IMG/VR virus record: IMGVR_UViG_3300010373_000095
Span: 1 to 36,020 of that record
Strand: one strand, 5' to 3'
Source: a virus
Length of the DNA: 36,020 bases
Shown here: piece after piece, positions 13,574-21,346 of the stretch
How positions within the stretch are numbered: the stretch's first letter is position 1
How the letters are laid out: each line of letters starts with the position of its first letter
The notes under the pieces: generated by a model
Databases searched by the model: none
The model's input: the letters and a program-made list of their open reading frames with translations, nothing else
What the model was told of the DNA's origin: nothing
Program-made: the position numbers and the translations under genes

Positions 13574-13917
13574 GTCGGTATCGTCGCCGTGAGCGTGGCG
13601 CCGTTATGCGTAACGGCGGTGACGTTGTAAGTCGGTGGTCGAGTGCCTTGCACGCGCGTAATCGTCAGCGCGGCGAAGTACGGCGCGAACTGTTTCTGCG
13701 TCACCATGGTGTAGTAGTCGGGAAAGACCTGCGTCAGGATGGTTTGCTGCTGCGGGATGCCATAGTTCGCGAAGAACGGGGATTCGTTGAGGTTGAGTTT
13801 GAGCACCTGTGCCAGCGTGGTCAGGTATACCGCGTCATTGAATCCGCCCGCATCGGTCTGGACTTGCACCCATTGATAGGTGCCGTCCTCGTTGTAGGTA
13901 CGTCCCCATGTGCGCAT
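13570..13917 (-). CDS. gp25-like baseplate wedge protein
   Basis: The 115-residue protein has a typical W/gp25-like core: MRTWGRTYNEDGTYQWVQVQ, DAVYLTTLAQVLKLNLNESP, FFANYGIPQQQTILTQVFPD and a beta-rich end with PPTYNVTAVTHNGATLT. The LTTLAQxLxLxxxESPFFxNYGIP pattern is that of gp25/W-type wedge subunits, which trigger sheath contraction with J. Its stop overlaps the start of J (ATGA), so the two are co-translated. No other domain is present. Confidence 0.82.
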   Translation of the reverse strand: MRTWGRTYNEDGTYQWVQVQTDAGGFNDAVYLTTLAQVLKLNLNESPFFANYGIPQQQTILTQVFPDYYTMVTQKQFAPYFAALTITRVQGTRPPTYNVTAVTHNGATLTATIPT

Positions 13918-13920
13918 GGC

Positions 13921-14577
13921 TTAGCTACCCGCCTGTGGTGGTCCGGACACGCCCGATCCTGTTTGAACGCCCGTCACCTTGAGCACGGAAAGTTTGATGC
14001 CATTGCCTTCGACTTCGCCTGTGAATGTTGCCGTGCTGTCGCCAGTCACTTCGCCGCTGATGGCGATGCAGCTGCTGTTGATCGTGATGCTGTGTCCGCC
14101 GAAGCTCAGTACGATTCCGTTTTCATTGATGACAAGTGACGAAGTGCCATCCTCGGTCTGTGCTACAACCCCTTGCGGACCCGAGATGAAAGCGGCGTTC
14201 GTGTTGACGGCTGGGAAAGCCTTGCTGGCGCATGGTACGAATACCAGGGCAGATAGGTTGCCCGGCTGCGTGAGGTTGGCCGTGCCGCCGTTCGATCCAT
14301 CGATGCCGGACAGATAGGCATCCGCAGCTATCGTGATGCCGAAGTCTCCGATCTGCGTCGGAACGCGTATCCACCGGCTTTCCGCCTTGGGGATGGTGAT
14401 CTGCGGTAATGGCGTGGCGGTTTCCAGTTCAAACGCCACCGTCACCCACGAGCCCGCCACAGCCACCACGCGGCACGGCAATGCCCGACCCGTGCTGCGG
14501 ATCACCTGCCCTGCGCGTGCCACAGCCAGCGCGTTCTGCGCCGGCTGAATCCACGTCTTGTTGTAGTTGTTCGCCAT
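13921..14577 (-). CDS. Baseplate central spike protein (gpV / Gp138-like), no His-x-His tip
   Basis: The 218-residue protein has an N-terminal OB-like domain (ALPCRVVAVAGSWVTVAFEL), a middle segment with VPTQIGDFGITIAADAYLSG, and a C-terminal beta-helix with SGEVTGDSTATFTGEVEGNG. It ends in GVQTGSGVSGPPQAGS, the standard last motif of contractile-tail spikes. In other spikes a His-x-His pair that binds iron lies just before GVQTG; here the same place reads LSVLKVTGVQTG, with no His. The spike would pierce the outer membrane when the tail contracts. The gene lies between hub and gp25-like genes, as expected. Confidence 0.8.
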   Translation of the reverse strand: MANNYNKTWIQPAQNALAVARAGQVIRSTGRALPCRVVAVAGSWVTVAFELETATPLPQITIPKAESRWIRVPTQIGDFGITIAADAYLSGIDGSNGGTANLTQPGNLSALVFVPCASKAFPAVNTNAAFISGPQGVVAQTEDGTSSLVINENGIVLSFGGHSITINSSCIAISGEVTGDSTATFTGEVEGNGIKLSVLKVTGVQTGSGVSGPPQAGS

Positions 14578-14580
14578 CGG

Positions 14581-15555
14581 TCAGGTTGCCGAGGAAGTGA
14601 CGCAATTCATGACCGTGCACCAGGCCGAGGCGTCCGAAGACCGGAAGTCGCCGACATGGCGCAGTGCAATGACCTGAAACGCGTTCTGGAATGCCGACTG
14701 ATACTTGATGCTGGACGGCATCGATGCCGCTTGTGTACCGATCAGTCCAGCGGAGTTCTGGAAGCCCTGCGGCATCTGGATTTCGCTGCCGACTTGGATA
14801 TCTGCGCGCAGATTCGTGGTCAGCTGCATGGTGTTCGCTTCGATCCACGTCGGTTGGCCGATCATGTCCGTGAAGGCGATAGGGATCGGCGCCGGCTTGT
14901 AGGTATCGTCATAGACAAGGATCTTGCCGCTCTGGATTGTGATGTAGACCTTCACGTTGAACAGGCCGGTTGTGGTTTCGTAGACCTTGGCCGCAATGCC
15001 TTCCAGCGTGGTATCGGTATGCGAGCAATCATGTGCCGGCGTCAGATTGCTGCCGAGGTGGATGCTTACTGGCATGTTCGGGTAGACCGTGGTGAACATG
15101 TTGGTGAGCGCAGTAGCCAGCGGCGTGCTCTCAGGCCAGTGCAGGATGAAATTTCCGGGGCTGTCATCGGTGTAAACCGAAGGCAACAACACGAAATCCA
15201 GCGTCATGTCCGTGCCGATCCAGTTACCGAAAGCCTGGAACACCTGTCCCGTTACCAGCACGCCGGCTTGATTGGCTGCCCGCGTAGCCAGCGGCAAGCC
15301 CTGCGCCATGCCGCCGCGCATCGTCAGGTTCATGCCGGCCAGTTGCGTGGACTGGTTGATCTGCTGCAGCGAGACGCCCTCGATGCGTAGCGACATGCCG
15401 CCGCTAGGCGTGTTGTAGGGCAACACCGGCATGTCGAACTCGACGTTCTGCGCGCCTGGATCGGCGATGCCTTGCTGGCCGTTCGGGTGCGAGGTCCAGT
15501 GCATCGCAGGGGTGTTTGATCCCTGCGGAGTGACGGCGATGTCGTAATACCTCAC
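14581..15555 (-). CDS. Baseplate hub protein (gpD / gp27 / gp44-like)
   Basis: The 324-residue protein starts with GTG at 15555, overlapping the plug gene stop (GTGA). It begins RYYDIAVTPQGSNTPAMHWT and includes NVEFDMPVLPYNTPSGGMSL, then LRIEGVSLQQINQSTQLAGM, a strand-rich start as in hub proteins. The middle (IGTDMTLDFVLLPSVYT, LATALTNMFTTVYPNMPVSI) and end match a hub that surrounds the spike. It lies between plug and spike genes, an order known from simple contractile phages such as Pam3. No enzymatic motif is present. The assignment is by order and general fold features. Confidence 0.72.
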   Translation of the reverse strand: MRYYDIAVTPQGSNTPAMHWTSHPNGQQGIADPGAQNVEFDMPVLPYNTPSGGMSLRIEGVSLQQINQSTQLAGMNLTMRGGMAQGLPLATRAANQAGVLVTGQVFQAFGNWIGTDMTLDFVLLPSVYTDDSPGNFILHWPESTPLATALTNMFTTVYPNMPVSIHLGSNLTPAHDCSHTDTTLEGIAAKVYETTTGLFNVKVYITIQSGKILVYDDTYKPAPIPIAFTDMIGQPTWIEANTMQLTTNLRADIQVGSEIQMPQGFQNSAGLIGTQAASMPSSIKYQSAFQNAFQVIALRHVGDFRSSDASAWCTVMNCVTSSAT

Positions 15556-15830
15556 GGAGTCACCTCAAAATTGCCAGTGTCCGCGCGATAGAGGATGGTG
15601 GACGTCTCGAACACACCACAGGCCAGCAGGATGTCCGTATCCAGCGGCGAGCCCACTAGGGCGCCATTCCAGAGCACGGCGCCGGATTGGTTTGCCAGCG
15701 TGAGATACCAACGTTGGCTGGCGATATTCCACGCCACCGAACCGATGACGCTTGCGCCATCCAGCGTGAATACGGCTTGGAAAGGGGGCGTGGCCGATGC
15801 GTTCGGAAGGAAAGCGACGAATGTCGTCAT
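15552..15830 (-). CDS. Baseplate plug-like protein (Pam3 gp18 / DUF6983 type)
   Basis: The 92-residue protein is beta-rich: TPPFQAVFTLDGASVIGSVA, WNIASQRWYLTLANQSGAVL, WNGALVGSPLDTDILLACGV. The pattern of a central WN...RWYLTL followed by a short ligand-like loop and DxDIL matches the baseplate plug family defined for phage Pam3 (from memory). It seals the central channel above the spike. Its GTGA overlap with the hub and ATGA overlap with the upstream gene support the boundaries. Confidence 0.75.
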   Translation of the reverse strand: MTTFVAFLPNASATPPFQAVFTLDGASVIGSVAWNIASQRWYLTLANQSGAVLWNGALVGSPLDTDILLACGVFETSTILYRADTGNFEVTP

Positions 15831-16561
15831 GGCGAAGTCAACGGGAAGGTCTGCGCACCAGTAAAGGCGCCCGTGGTGGCCGGACCCGTCCAGGCGGACG
15901 ACATAGCCTGCTGGCCTCCAGTGATCTTGGACATGAGCGACGACAGCGCCGAATTCGCCTGCGCGTTAGTGATGAGCGGCAACGCGAAGTCAAGTTGAAA
16001 TTCGGTCTGCGGATTGGCCGTGGTGGCTGGCGTGATGTCGGTCATCGCCAGCATCACGGCATTGTCGTACACGAACGCCGGCGTCATGATCGTGTAGTAG
16101 CCGCCCGCGTTGTTGTGTTGTTCTAACGAGGCCTGTAAGCCTGTCAGGATGGCCGTCTTGGTGAGGTAGTAGCCTTGTCCCTTAGCCGGGCAAATCATGC
16201 GCAGTGAGATGGCCTTGGGCTGCTGGATGATCGCGTTCGCAGCTACCTGTTGATTCGCGAAGGGGTATTGCCCCACGCTGTTGGAGATCAGCGTCCCGCC
16301 CGGCTGCACCAGGAAGCGCGCGAAGTACGGATCATCGCCGGAGACGAGGTTGAGCGCAGTGCTGGCGATGCCGCCGATAGCGCCGGCAAGATTGGCGCCA
16401 GACAAGCCGCCTACGCCGCTGATGTCCCCGATGCCGCTTAGCAGGCCGATAATTGGCATGGGCGAGGTGTAGATGCCGCCCTGCAGGATGATCGGCGAGA
16501 CTTGAAACGCGAGATCGTAGGCCGTCTGTGCAGCGTTGGCGGTGATGCTGCCGAAACTCAT
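15827..16561 (-). CDS. Tail/baseplate structural protein (244 aa), family uncertain
   Basis: The product lies between the tape measure and the plug gene, the position of the tube-end or Dit-like/hub-ring protein in simple contractile phages. The first ~70 residues are Gly/Ala/Ile-rich (PMPIIGLLSGIGDISGVGGL, SGANLAGAIGGIASTALNLV). Then comes a beta domain with GDDPYFARFLVQPGGTLISN, and QPKAISLRMICPAKGQGYY, and TEFQLDFALPLITNAQANSA. The end is a helical Ser/Gly-rich tail. I recognise no catalytic motif and do not assign a fixed family; a ring protein joining tube and baseplate is the likely role from order. Confidence 0.65.
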   Translation of the reverse strand: MSFGSITANAAQTAYDLAFQVSPIILQGGIYTSPMPIIGLLSGIGDISGVGGLSGANLAGAIGGIASTALNLVSGDDPYFARFLVQPGGTLISNSVGQYPFANQQVAANAIIQQPKAISLRMICPAKGQGYYLTKTAILTGLQASLEQHNNAGGYYTIMTPAFVYDNAVMLAMTDITPATTANPQTEFQLDFALPLITNAQANSALSSLMSKITGGQQAMSSAWTGPATTGAFTGAQTFPLTSP

Positions 16562-16562
16562 G

Positions 16563-18551
16563 TCAAGCCACAGCCCCCGCGTTCGTCGAGACGGCCACGT
16601 TCGATCCGGCCTGATTGAAGATGCGAATGTTCACATTGCCCGAGCGACCGATGGATGCAGTCTTTCCACCGGGCATGACGACTTGCGCTCCGGCATCCAT
16701 GCTCGAGCCTCCCTTTTTGCGCGCCATCGACGGATCTTGTTCCATCATGGTTTTCAGCACGCGGCTCATGAAGACCTTCGTTTCGTCAGGAAGGAAGGTC
16801 ATCCAATCGGCGCCGTGCTTTTTGATGTCCGAATCGACCGACGACGGATTCCAGTTCCATGCCGCCAGTTCCTTGCGCAAGTCACCGTGATAGCGCGTCT
16901 GAAGTTGGCCCATGAGCGTTACCGCGCCGAGCGTATTCTGTCGCCAATCGCGAGGGTTCTCGATGCCTAACGCTTTGGATACACCCGGCATGAGTTGGAA
17001 CAATCCTTGTGCGCCTTTCGCCGACATGGCATTGGCATCGAAGCTCGATTCATTGGCAGCCAGCGCATAGAGTGTGCCTTTTGGCAAACCTGCTGCGGCC
17101 TCAAGCTTGCCGAACAACGCCGATGCGTTGCCCTTATTCACATAGGCATGCTTGGCATTGGTAAGAATGGCGTTGTCTTGCATGCCATACATGTTCGCCA
17201 CGGAATGGAAGAACTTGTCGGCCACGCTTCCTGGCTTCGCGATGCCCGTGCCGTTCATGTCGGCTGCGTAGTGGCTTGCCGCCCATTCGGCAATCGCCGA
17301 CTTCTTGGGGTTGGCTGCGAAGGCGGGCGAATTGGCTACGTCAGCCAGAGAGGGTTCTTTGCCCGAACCTGGAGTGTCGAGATGGAAGGCTTTCGCGATC
17401 CATGTCGCCGCACCGCCCAACATCGACAGGAACGCCTTGATGTCGTGCCCCGCTTCCTTCATCGTGGTGAGGAAATCACCACTGCCGAGGTAGGTGGCGA
17501 TGGCGTCCAGACCCTTTCCTACCCGGTCCAAGTTCTGCGGCGTCAGCACTTCGTCGAGTAACTTCTTGCCGTCGCGTTCCAGCGTGGTGAGGAACCCACC
17601 GAGATGCGGGCCAAGCGCGGCCAACTTGCGAGACAGATAGGTTTCAAGATCTGAACCAGCGAGCTTCAACTGGCGCTCGAAACTGTAGAGGCCGTTCACT
17701 TGCCCATTGTTGACGTTGAGACTCGCGGCATCACGCCGGTATTGCGTCAAGGCCAGCAACAGTTCTGTACGGTCGGTGTTGCCGTACTGTCGCGCCAGTT
17801 GGAACGGAATGCCCGATTGTCCGAGGCCGGTCGTCTGATAGAACGCTGTGTTGCGCTGCGCTTCCGGTGTGTGCATCCACCAGTCATGCGCCTTGATCGC
17901 CAGCTTCGCGGCCAGCTCGCCCGCGTCCATGCTGTTGAGGCCTGCGCCAGAGATGCCGCCAAGCGCCCGGCGCATCCACACGTTGCCCACCATGTCGCTG
18001 CGAGCATTGACGATGCTTCCCAGCGTGCCTTCGTCCATGTAGCGCAAGCCGAAGTCCGTCTGGAAGGCTTTCAATTGCCCCGGTGTCATGCCGAGGCCGC
18101 GAGCCGTGCGCTGCGTGCCGACAGCCGATTGCGCGAGTTTGTCCAGACCGAAAGTCGCACCCGTGAACAGACCCAGCCCTGCGACACCTATCTTGGTCAG
18201 GAATCCGCCAATGCCAAACAGCGTGTCACGGACTTCCTTGGCGGCATGCGCCAGTCTCTTCATGGACCGCTCACTGGTGCCGGTCAGGTCGCCGAACTGC
18301 TTCTGCAGCGCCTTGGCGTCGCGCAGGTGCTTGCTCATGTCCTGCACGCCGCCGGAGAGTCGGGCCATGTGTTCGGTCATCGCGCCGAAGCCAGCCGCCA
18401 TCGCTTCCTGTGCCTTGGCCGCGCCTTCGTTCAACGTTTTCCACGACGCCGGCATCTCCTCCAGCTTGTCGGAGAAATCCTTGTACAACTCGTAGAATTG
18501 CTTGAACTGCTGGTCGTTGACATCAATGTCGATGACGGAACGGTTAGCCAT
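16563..18551 (-). CDS. Tape measure protein with lytic transglycosylase domain
   Basis: At 662 residues this is the longest tail protein. The N-terminal ~150 residues are helical (FKQFYELYKDFSDKLEEMPA, AKAQEAMAAGFGAMTEHMAR) with a hydrophobic piece (IGVAGLGLFTGATFGLDKLA). The C-terminal ~150 residues are an SLT domain: GTLYALAANESSFDANAMSA with catalytic Glu near residue 501, AKGAQGLFQLMPGVSKALGI, and LAAWNWNPSSVDSDIKKHGA. It sets tail length and would cleave peptidoglycan during DNA entry. A tape measure fused to a murein hydrolase is known in other phages. It overlaps the chaperone's frameshift product by eight bases. Confidence 0.92.
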   Translation of the reverse strand: MANRSVIDIDVNDQQFKQFYELYKDFSDKLEEMPASWKTLNEGAAKAQEAMAAGFGAMTEHMARLSGGVQDMSKHLRDAKALQKQFGDLTGTSERSMKRLAHAAKEVRDTLFGIGGFLTKIGVAGLGLFTGATFGLDKLAQSAVGTQRTARGLGMTPGQLKAFQTDFGLRYMDEGTLGSIVNARSDMVGNVWMRRALGGISGAGLNSMDAGELAAKLAIKAHDWWMHTPEAQRNTAFYQTTGLGQSGIPFQLARQYGNTDRTELLLALTQYRRDAASLNVNNGQVNGLYSFERQLKLAGSDLETYLSRKLAALGPHLGGFLTTLERDGKKLLDEVLTPQNLDRVGKGLDAIATYLGSGDFLTTMKEAGHDIKAFLSMLGGAATWIAKAFHLDTPGSGKEPSLADVANSPAFAANPKKSAIAEWAASHYAADMNGTGIAKPGSVADKFFHSVANMYGMQDNAILTNAKHAYVNKGNASALFGKLEAAAGLPKGTLYALAANESSFDANAMSAKGAQGLFQLMPGVSKALGIENPRDWRQNTLGAVTLMGQLQTRYHGDLRKELAAWNWNPSSVDSDIKKHGADWMTFLPDETKVFMSRVLKTMMEQDPSMARKKGGSSMDAGAQVVMPGGKTASIGRSGNVNIRIFNQAGSNVAVSTNAGAVA

Positions 18552-18696
18552 AGCCAGGCACTCGCGCTTTCAGCAGTTCGATGAGATAGCGTTCGCGAAA
18601 CTCGCGGGCGCTGCGATACGGCCATTCATGGCGATCAAAGGTTTCCTCGAAACGCCACGTCGCTGCTTCATTCAGGACGGCACCGACAACGCCCCC
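18544..18696 (-). CDS. -1 frame extension of the tail assembly chaperone (GT-type)
   Basis: This frame encodes NEAATWRFEETFDRHEWPYR followed by SAREFRERYLIELLKARVPG and ends at TAA 18544. It has no ATG, GTG or TTG between the G-run and its conserved part, so independent initiation is unlikely. A run of five G (18692-18696) near the end of the upstream ORF would let the ribosome slip back one base from GCG GGG and enter this frame as GGC GTT GTC. The product would be a chaperone of ~230 residues with a C-terminal extension, like lambda G-T. The slip site is inferred from sequence; homologous phages use the same layout. Confidence 0.6.
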   Translation of the reverse strand, partial: GGVVGAVLNEAATWRFEETFDRHEWPYRSAREFRERYLIELLKARVPGYG

Positions 18697-19244
18697 GCAG
18701 CCGGCGAAGGAACGTCCGGCGTCGAGGTCGGCAAGGAAGCGGCGAAGTCCAAAGCCGAGGAGGATGTGATCGATCCCGACAACAGGGAAGCCATCGCTTC
18801 GGCGCCCTTCTTGCGCGTGGCCTTGCGGCTCAGCGCATAGAGGCAGGTAAAAAAAACGATGGCCGATTCCACCTCGCCCCAGTCGTCGGCATCGATAAGA
18901 CCTTGTGCGATAGCGCCATCGACCGGGAGCATCTTCCAGCCGTCCGCCGCAGGGCACAGGATCATCGTCAACCGCTTCAGTTCGGCCAGCAGCGACAATG
19001 CTGCGTTGTCGTCCTCTTCCCCGCTGCGGCCCTCATCCTTGAGGGCAAGCGCCGCAATCCGTGGCCCGGAGTCCATCTGATACATCACGCCCTTGTCGCT
19101 CAAGGCGGCTTTCGTGGCCGCGAGCAGACGGTAATTCGCCTCGAACACCTCGCGTGAAATGGGCGTGTGGTAGGCGTAGATGGTGATTGCCCCATCGTCG
19201 CGCACCGGCAGCACCAGGTTCAGAGCTTCATTGATCGAAGCCAT
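18672..19244 (-). CDS. Tail assembly chaperone (gpG-like)
   Basis: The 190-residue protein lies between tube and tape measure, the standard place of the tail assembly chaperone. It begins ASINEALNLVLPVRDDGAIT and contains VFEANYRLLAATKAALSDKG, then ALSLLAELKRLTMILCPAAD, DDWGEVESAIVFFTCLYALS and an Ala/Ser/Pro-rich end (TPDVPSPAAGALSVPS). The Pro/Ser-rich end is where a -1 frameshift would add the extension encoded at 18544-18696. ATG 19244 is preferred because it overlaps the tube gene stop; the frame is open upstream to 19442 but that is a shadow of the tube gene. It is not part of the virion in related phages. Confidence 0.8.
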   Translation of the reverse strand: MASINEALNLVLPVRDDGAITIYAYHTPISREVFEANYRLLAATKAALSDKGVMYQMDSGPRIAALALKDEGRSGEEDDNAALSLLAELKRLTMILCPAADGWKMLPVDGAIAQGLIDADDWGEVESAIVFFTCLYALSRKATRKKGAEAMASLLSGSITSSSALDFAASLPTSTPDVPSPAAGALSVPS

Positions 19245-19687
19245 CACAGGTTCCACAGATTGTTGTTGACGATGAACGTGCCACGCAGCGTCACGCGCAC
19301 TACCGGATCGGTGCCATCCCATGCGCCCGGATCGATGCTCTGCACCACGCAGTTGTTCAGCGTGATGGCATCGAACGCTTTGCTGTCGGAATAACTCGTC
19401 ACATCGCCCATGCCGGATCCGGCCTGCACTTGTTCCAGCCACTGACTCGCCAGCGACTGCGTGCGCAACAAGCTGATGGAGAGCGAGGCAAACACGTAAG
19501 GTTCGTCCGATTCGACCGCGCCGGTCGCCGTCCCGATCAAGTCCGAGAAATTGCCCTCGAAATTGAGCCGCGCCATTTGCTTGCCCATGTAGGACGCTTG
19601 GACGTTGAGGTTCGTGAAGGCAGGGATGACCACGGAAGTGCGGACACGGTTAAGCGTCCCCTGCGTAACGCGAGGATTGGTTGCCAT
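19244..19687 (-). CDS. Tail tube protein
   Basis: The 147-residue protein follows the sheath gene. It begins ATNPRVTQGTLNRVRTSVVI and includes NLNVQASYMGKQMARLNFEG, LASQWLEQVQAGSGMGDVTS and the end VVRVTLRGTFIVNNNLWNL. The beta-strand pattern and the GxxGDVTSYSDSKAF type centre fit a tail tube subunit of simple contractile phages. ATG 19687 has a good Shine-Dalgarno (CCGGAGATCCCAGC) and is favoured over an in-frame ATG at 19771. It forms the inner tube under the sheath. The position directly before the chaperone and tape measure supports this. Confidence 0.78.
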   Translation of the reverse strand: MATNPRVTQGTLNRVRTSVVIPAFTNLNVQASYMGKQMARLNFEGNFSDLIGTATGAVESDEPYVFASLSISLLRTQSLASQWLEQVQAGSGMGDVTSYSDSKAFDAITLNNCVVQSIDPGAWDGTDPVVRVTLRGTFIVNNNLWNL

Positions 19688-19710
19688 GCTGGGATCTCCG
19701 GTTACGCCAC

Positions 19711-20322
19711 TTACACGGCGCTGAGGTTGAAGGTGATGGACAGGAAGCCGTTCTGGCTCGTCATCGTGCACGACAGGCCGTTGTAGATGCCGTTGCCGTA
19801 ATCGGTCGGATTTTGCGCGACGTAGGTGGCGAAGGGCACGGCCGAGACGACAGCCGATTCAGCGCAGCCATAGGCCACGGCGTTGTTTGCGATCCGCTGC
19901 GCCACCGCCTGCAGCGAGTTGATGCCGTTCTGGTCATAGAGCAACGGTGGCTGCTGGTTCGACCCGTTGATGACGGCGGCGGCCAATGCCTGCTTGGCCT
20001 GGATCTGCACCCAGTCGATGCCATACCAGGACGACGCCTGCTCGCCGTCCATGGTGGTGCCCTTGTAGAGCGCCACGTTCGACAAGCCGCCCTCTGCGGC
20101 CTGCAAGGCGAGGTTGCCGAAGGCCGACAGGATGGCCGTGATCGTGGAGCCGTTGCCCTTCTGCGTCCATTGCGTGATGCCGTAGAGGAAGCGGAAGGAC
20201 ATTGGCGGCAGGATGTTGGCTGGACCGGGGTTGTTGACAAGCCACTGGTAGAAGAACGCCGCTGCCTGCAACTCCGCTGCGGCTTCCGTGGGACTGGGCA
20301 CGACGGCGAACACCGACTTCAC
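19711..20322 (-). CDS. Tail sheath protein (DUF3383-type), part C-terminal to an in-frame TAG
   Basis: The 203-residue ORF (GTG 20322) is the direct same-frame continuation of the gene upstream beyond one TAG at 20347-20349; codons between TAG and GTG read ANVSVYAG. It contains AAAELQAAAFFYQWLVNNPG, SFRFLYGITQWTQKGNG, GTTMDGEQASSWYGIDWVQI, QAKQALAAAVINGSNQQPPL, LLYDQNGINSLQAVAQRI and ends ITFNLSAV. This is the typical C-terminal half of DUF3383 tail sheath proteins as I remember them; intact family members run through this join. Whether it is translated alone from GTG, only by readthrough, or not at all is open. The TAG is discussed under findings. Confidence 0.85.
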   Translation of the reverse strand: MKSVFAVVPSPTEAAAELQAAAFFYQWLVNNPGPANILPPMSFRFLYGITQWTQKGNGSTITAILSAFGNLALQAAEGGLSNVALYKGTTMDGEQASSWYGIDWVQIQAKQALAAAVINGSNQQPPLLYDQNGINSLQAVAQRIANNAVAYGCAESAVVSAVPFATYVAQNPTDYGNGIYNGLSCTMTSQNGFLSITFNLSAV

Positions 20323-20346
20323 GCCCGCGTAGACGCTGACATTCGC

Positions 20347-21024
20347 CTAGGTGGTGGTAACGAAGAAGTACCGCAGTCCCTGCGCAGAACTGTAGTTACC
20401 GGCCAACGTCTTGATGGCCGCGGAATCGTCGGTATCCCACGACGGCGGTAGCAGGTAGGCGTAGAACTGCTGCGGCTGTTCGTTGTTCGTGATCCATGTC
20501 TGCAGCGCCGTGATGGCGGCGGCATCCGACGCCTGCGGCCCCAGCTCGATCACGAACACGCCTACCGATCCGCCCTGCGCGAAGAACGTCGTACCTGCGT
20601 CCAGCAGGAAAGCCGTATCCGGCACGGTGTAGGTGCCGGGCGCCGTTTCCGTGCCTGGGTTGGCAGTCAGCGGATAGGTAAAGGTATCGGTTCCCGTCAC
20701 GGTAGCCGTGTAAGTGCCGTTGTAGGCCGCCGGCACTGCGCCAGCAATCACAACGGTGAACGTCGTCCCCGTGGACAGGCCGAGCGTTGCGCTCGTGGTA
20801 GCGGTAACGACGCTGGACGCCCAAGTGAGACTGTCCAGCGCCACAGCTGGTTGCAGGATGGCCGTCAACGCCGTCAGATTGCCGCAGTACTGCGAAGAGC
20901 CCGCGGTGAGAGTGGTGCCACCGGTCGAGATGAGCGCGCCACTCTGCTGAACCTGCGACGGCTGGGGCGCCTGCGTGACGAAAGTATTAAGGTTGACGAT
21001 GGTCGCCGTTTGAACGTTTGCCAT
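20347..21024 (-). CDS. Tail sheath protein (DUF3383-type), N-terminal part ending at an in-frame TAG
   Basis: The 225-residue ORF begins ANVQTATIVNLNTFVTQAPQ and has LISTGGTTLTAGSSQYCG, then an inserted beta-domain (~residues 63-133: YNGTYTATVTGTDTFTYPL, ANPGTETAPGTYTV), then TFFAQGGSVGVFVIELGPQA, ITALQTWITNNEQPQQFYAY and YFFVTTT. It stops at TAG 20347-20349. The sheath family normally continues without a break into the sequence encoded at 19711-20346, so this is the N-terminal ~half of one ~437-codon gene. ATG 21024 is used because the family start is there; the in-frame ATG at 21111 overlaps the upstream gene. The sheath is essential for contraction. Confidence 0.88.
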   Translation of the reverse strand: MANVQTATIVNLNTFVTQAPQPSQVQQSGALISTGGTTLTAGSSQYCGNLTALTAILQPAVALDSLTWASSVVTATTSATLGLSTGTTFTVVIAGAVPAAYNGTYTATVTGTDTFTYPLTANPGTETAPGTYTVPDTAFLLDAGTTFFAQGGSVGVFVIELGPQASDAAAITALQTWITNNEQPQQFYAYLLPPSWDTDDSAAIKTLAGNYSSAQGLRYFFVTTT

Positions 21025-21041
21025 GCTGGCGCCCCTCCGGG

Positions 21042-21335
21042 TTAGTTGAAGGAGACCGACAGCACCTGCGCCGTGCCGGGCACGATCAGGATGCCGTTGG
21101 CACAGGGCCACACGAGTTCGACGGCGCCCACGGTATTGGGGATGTCCGCGATCAGGTTGGCCGCGACATTGCCGCCCGTGGTGGCCGCGTCATAGGCCGA
21201 ACCTGCCGCACTGCCTGCGATGGTGACGCTGACGCGGTAGAGGGTGCCTGGCGTCGCCTTCACGACGGTGGCTGCCGTGATGTTGAGCACGGAACGGCTG
21301 CCGCCGGGACGCGGCACGATGGGATACTGAGCCAT
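21042..21335 (-). CDS. Small phage structural protein (97 aa), beta-rich
   Basis: The 97-residue protein begins AQYPIVPRPGGSRSVLNITA and continues with ATVVKATPGTLYRVSVTIAG and VELVWPCANGILIVPGTAQV. The strand pattern is that of small beta-sandwich virion proteins. It sits between the neck/gateway-position gene and the sheath. A good GGAGTAAGCAAC precedes ATG 21335. No function is known to me; a minor tail or neck protein is plausible from the order. Confidence 0.65.
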   Translation of the reverse strand: MAQYPIVPRPGGSRSVLNITAATVVKATPGTLYRVSVTIAGSAAGSAYDAATTGGNVAANLIADIPNTVGAVELVWPCANGILIVPGTAQVLSVSFN

Positions 21336-21346
21336 GTTGCTTACTC

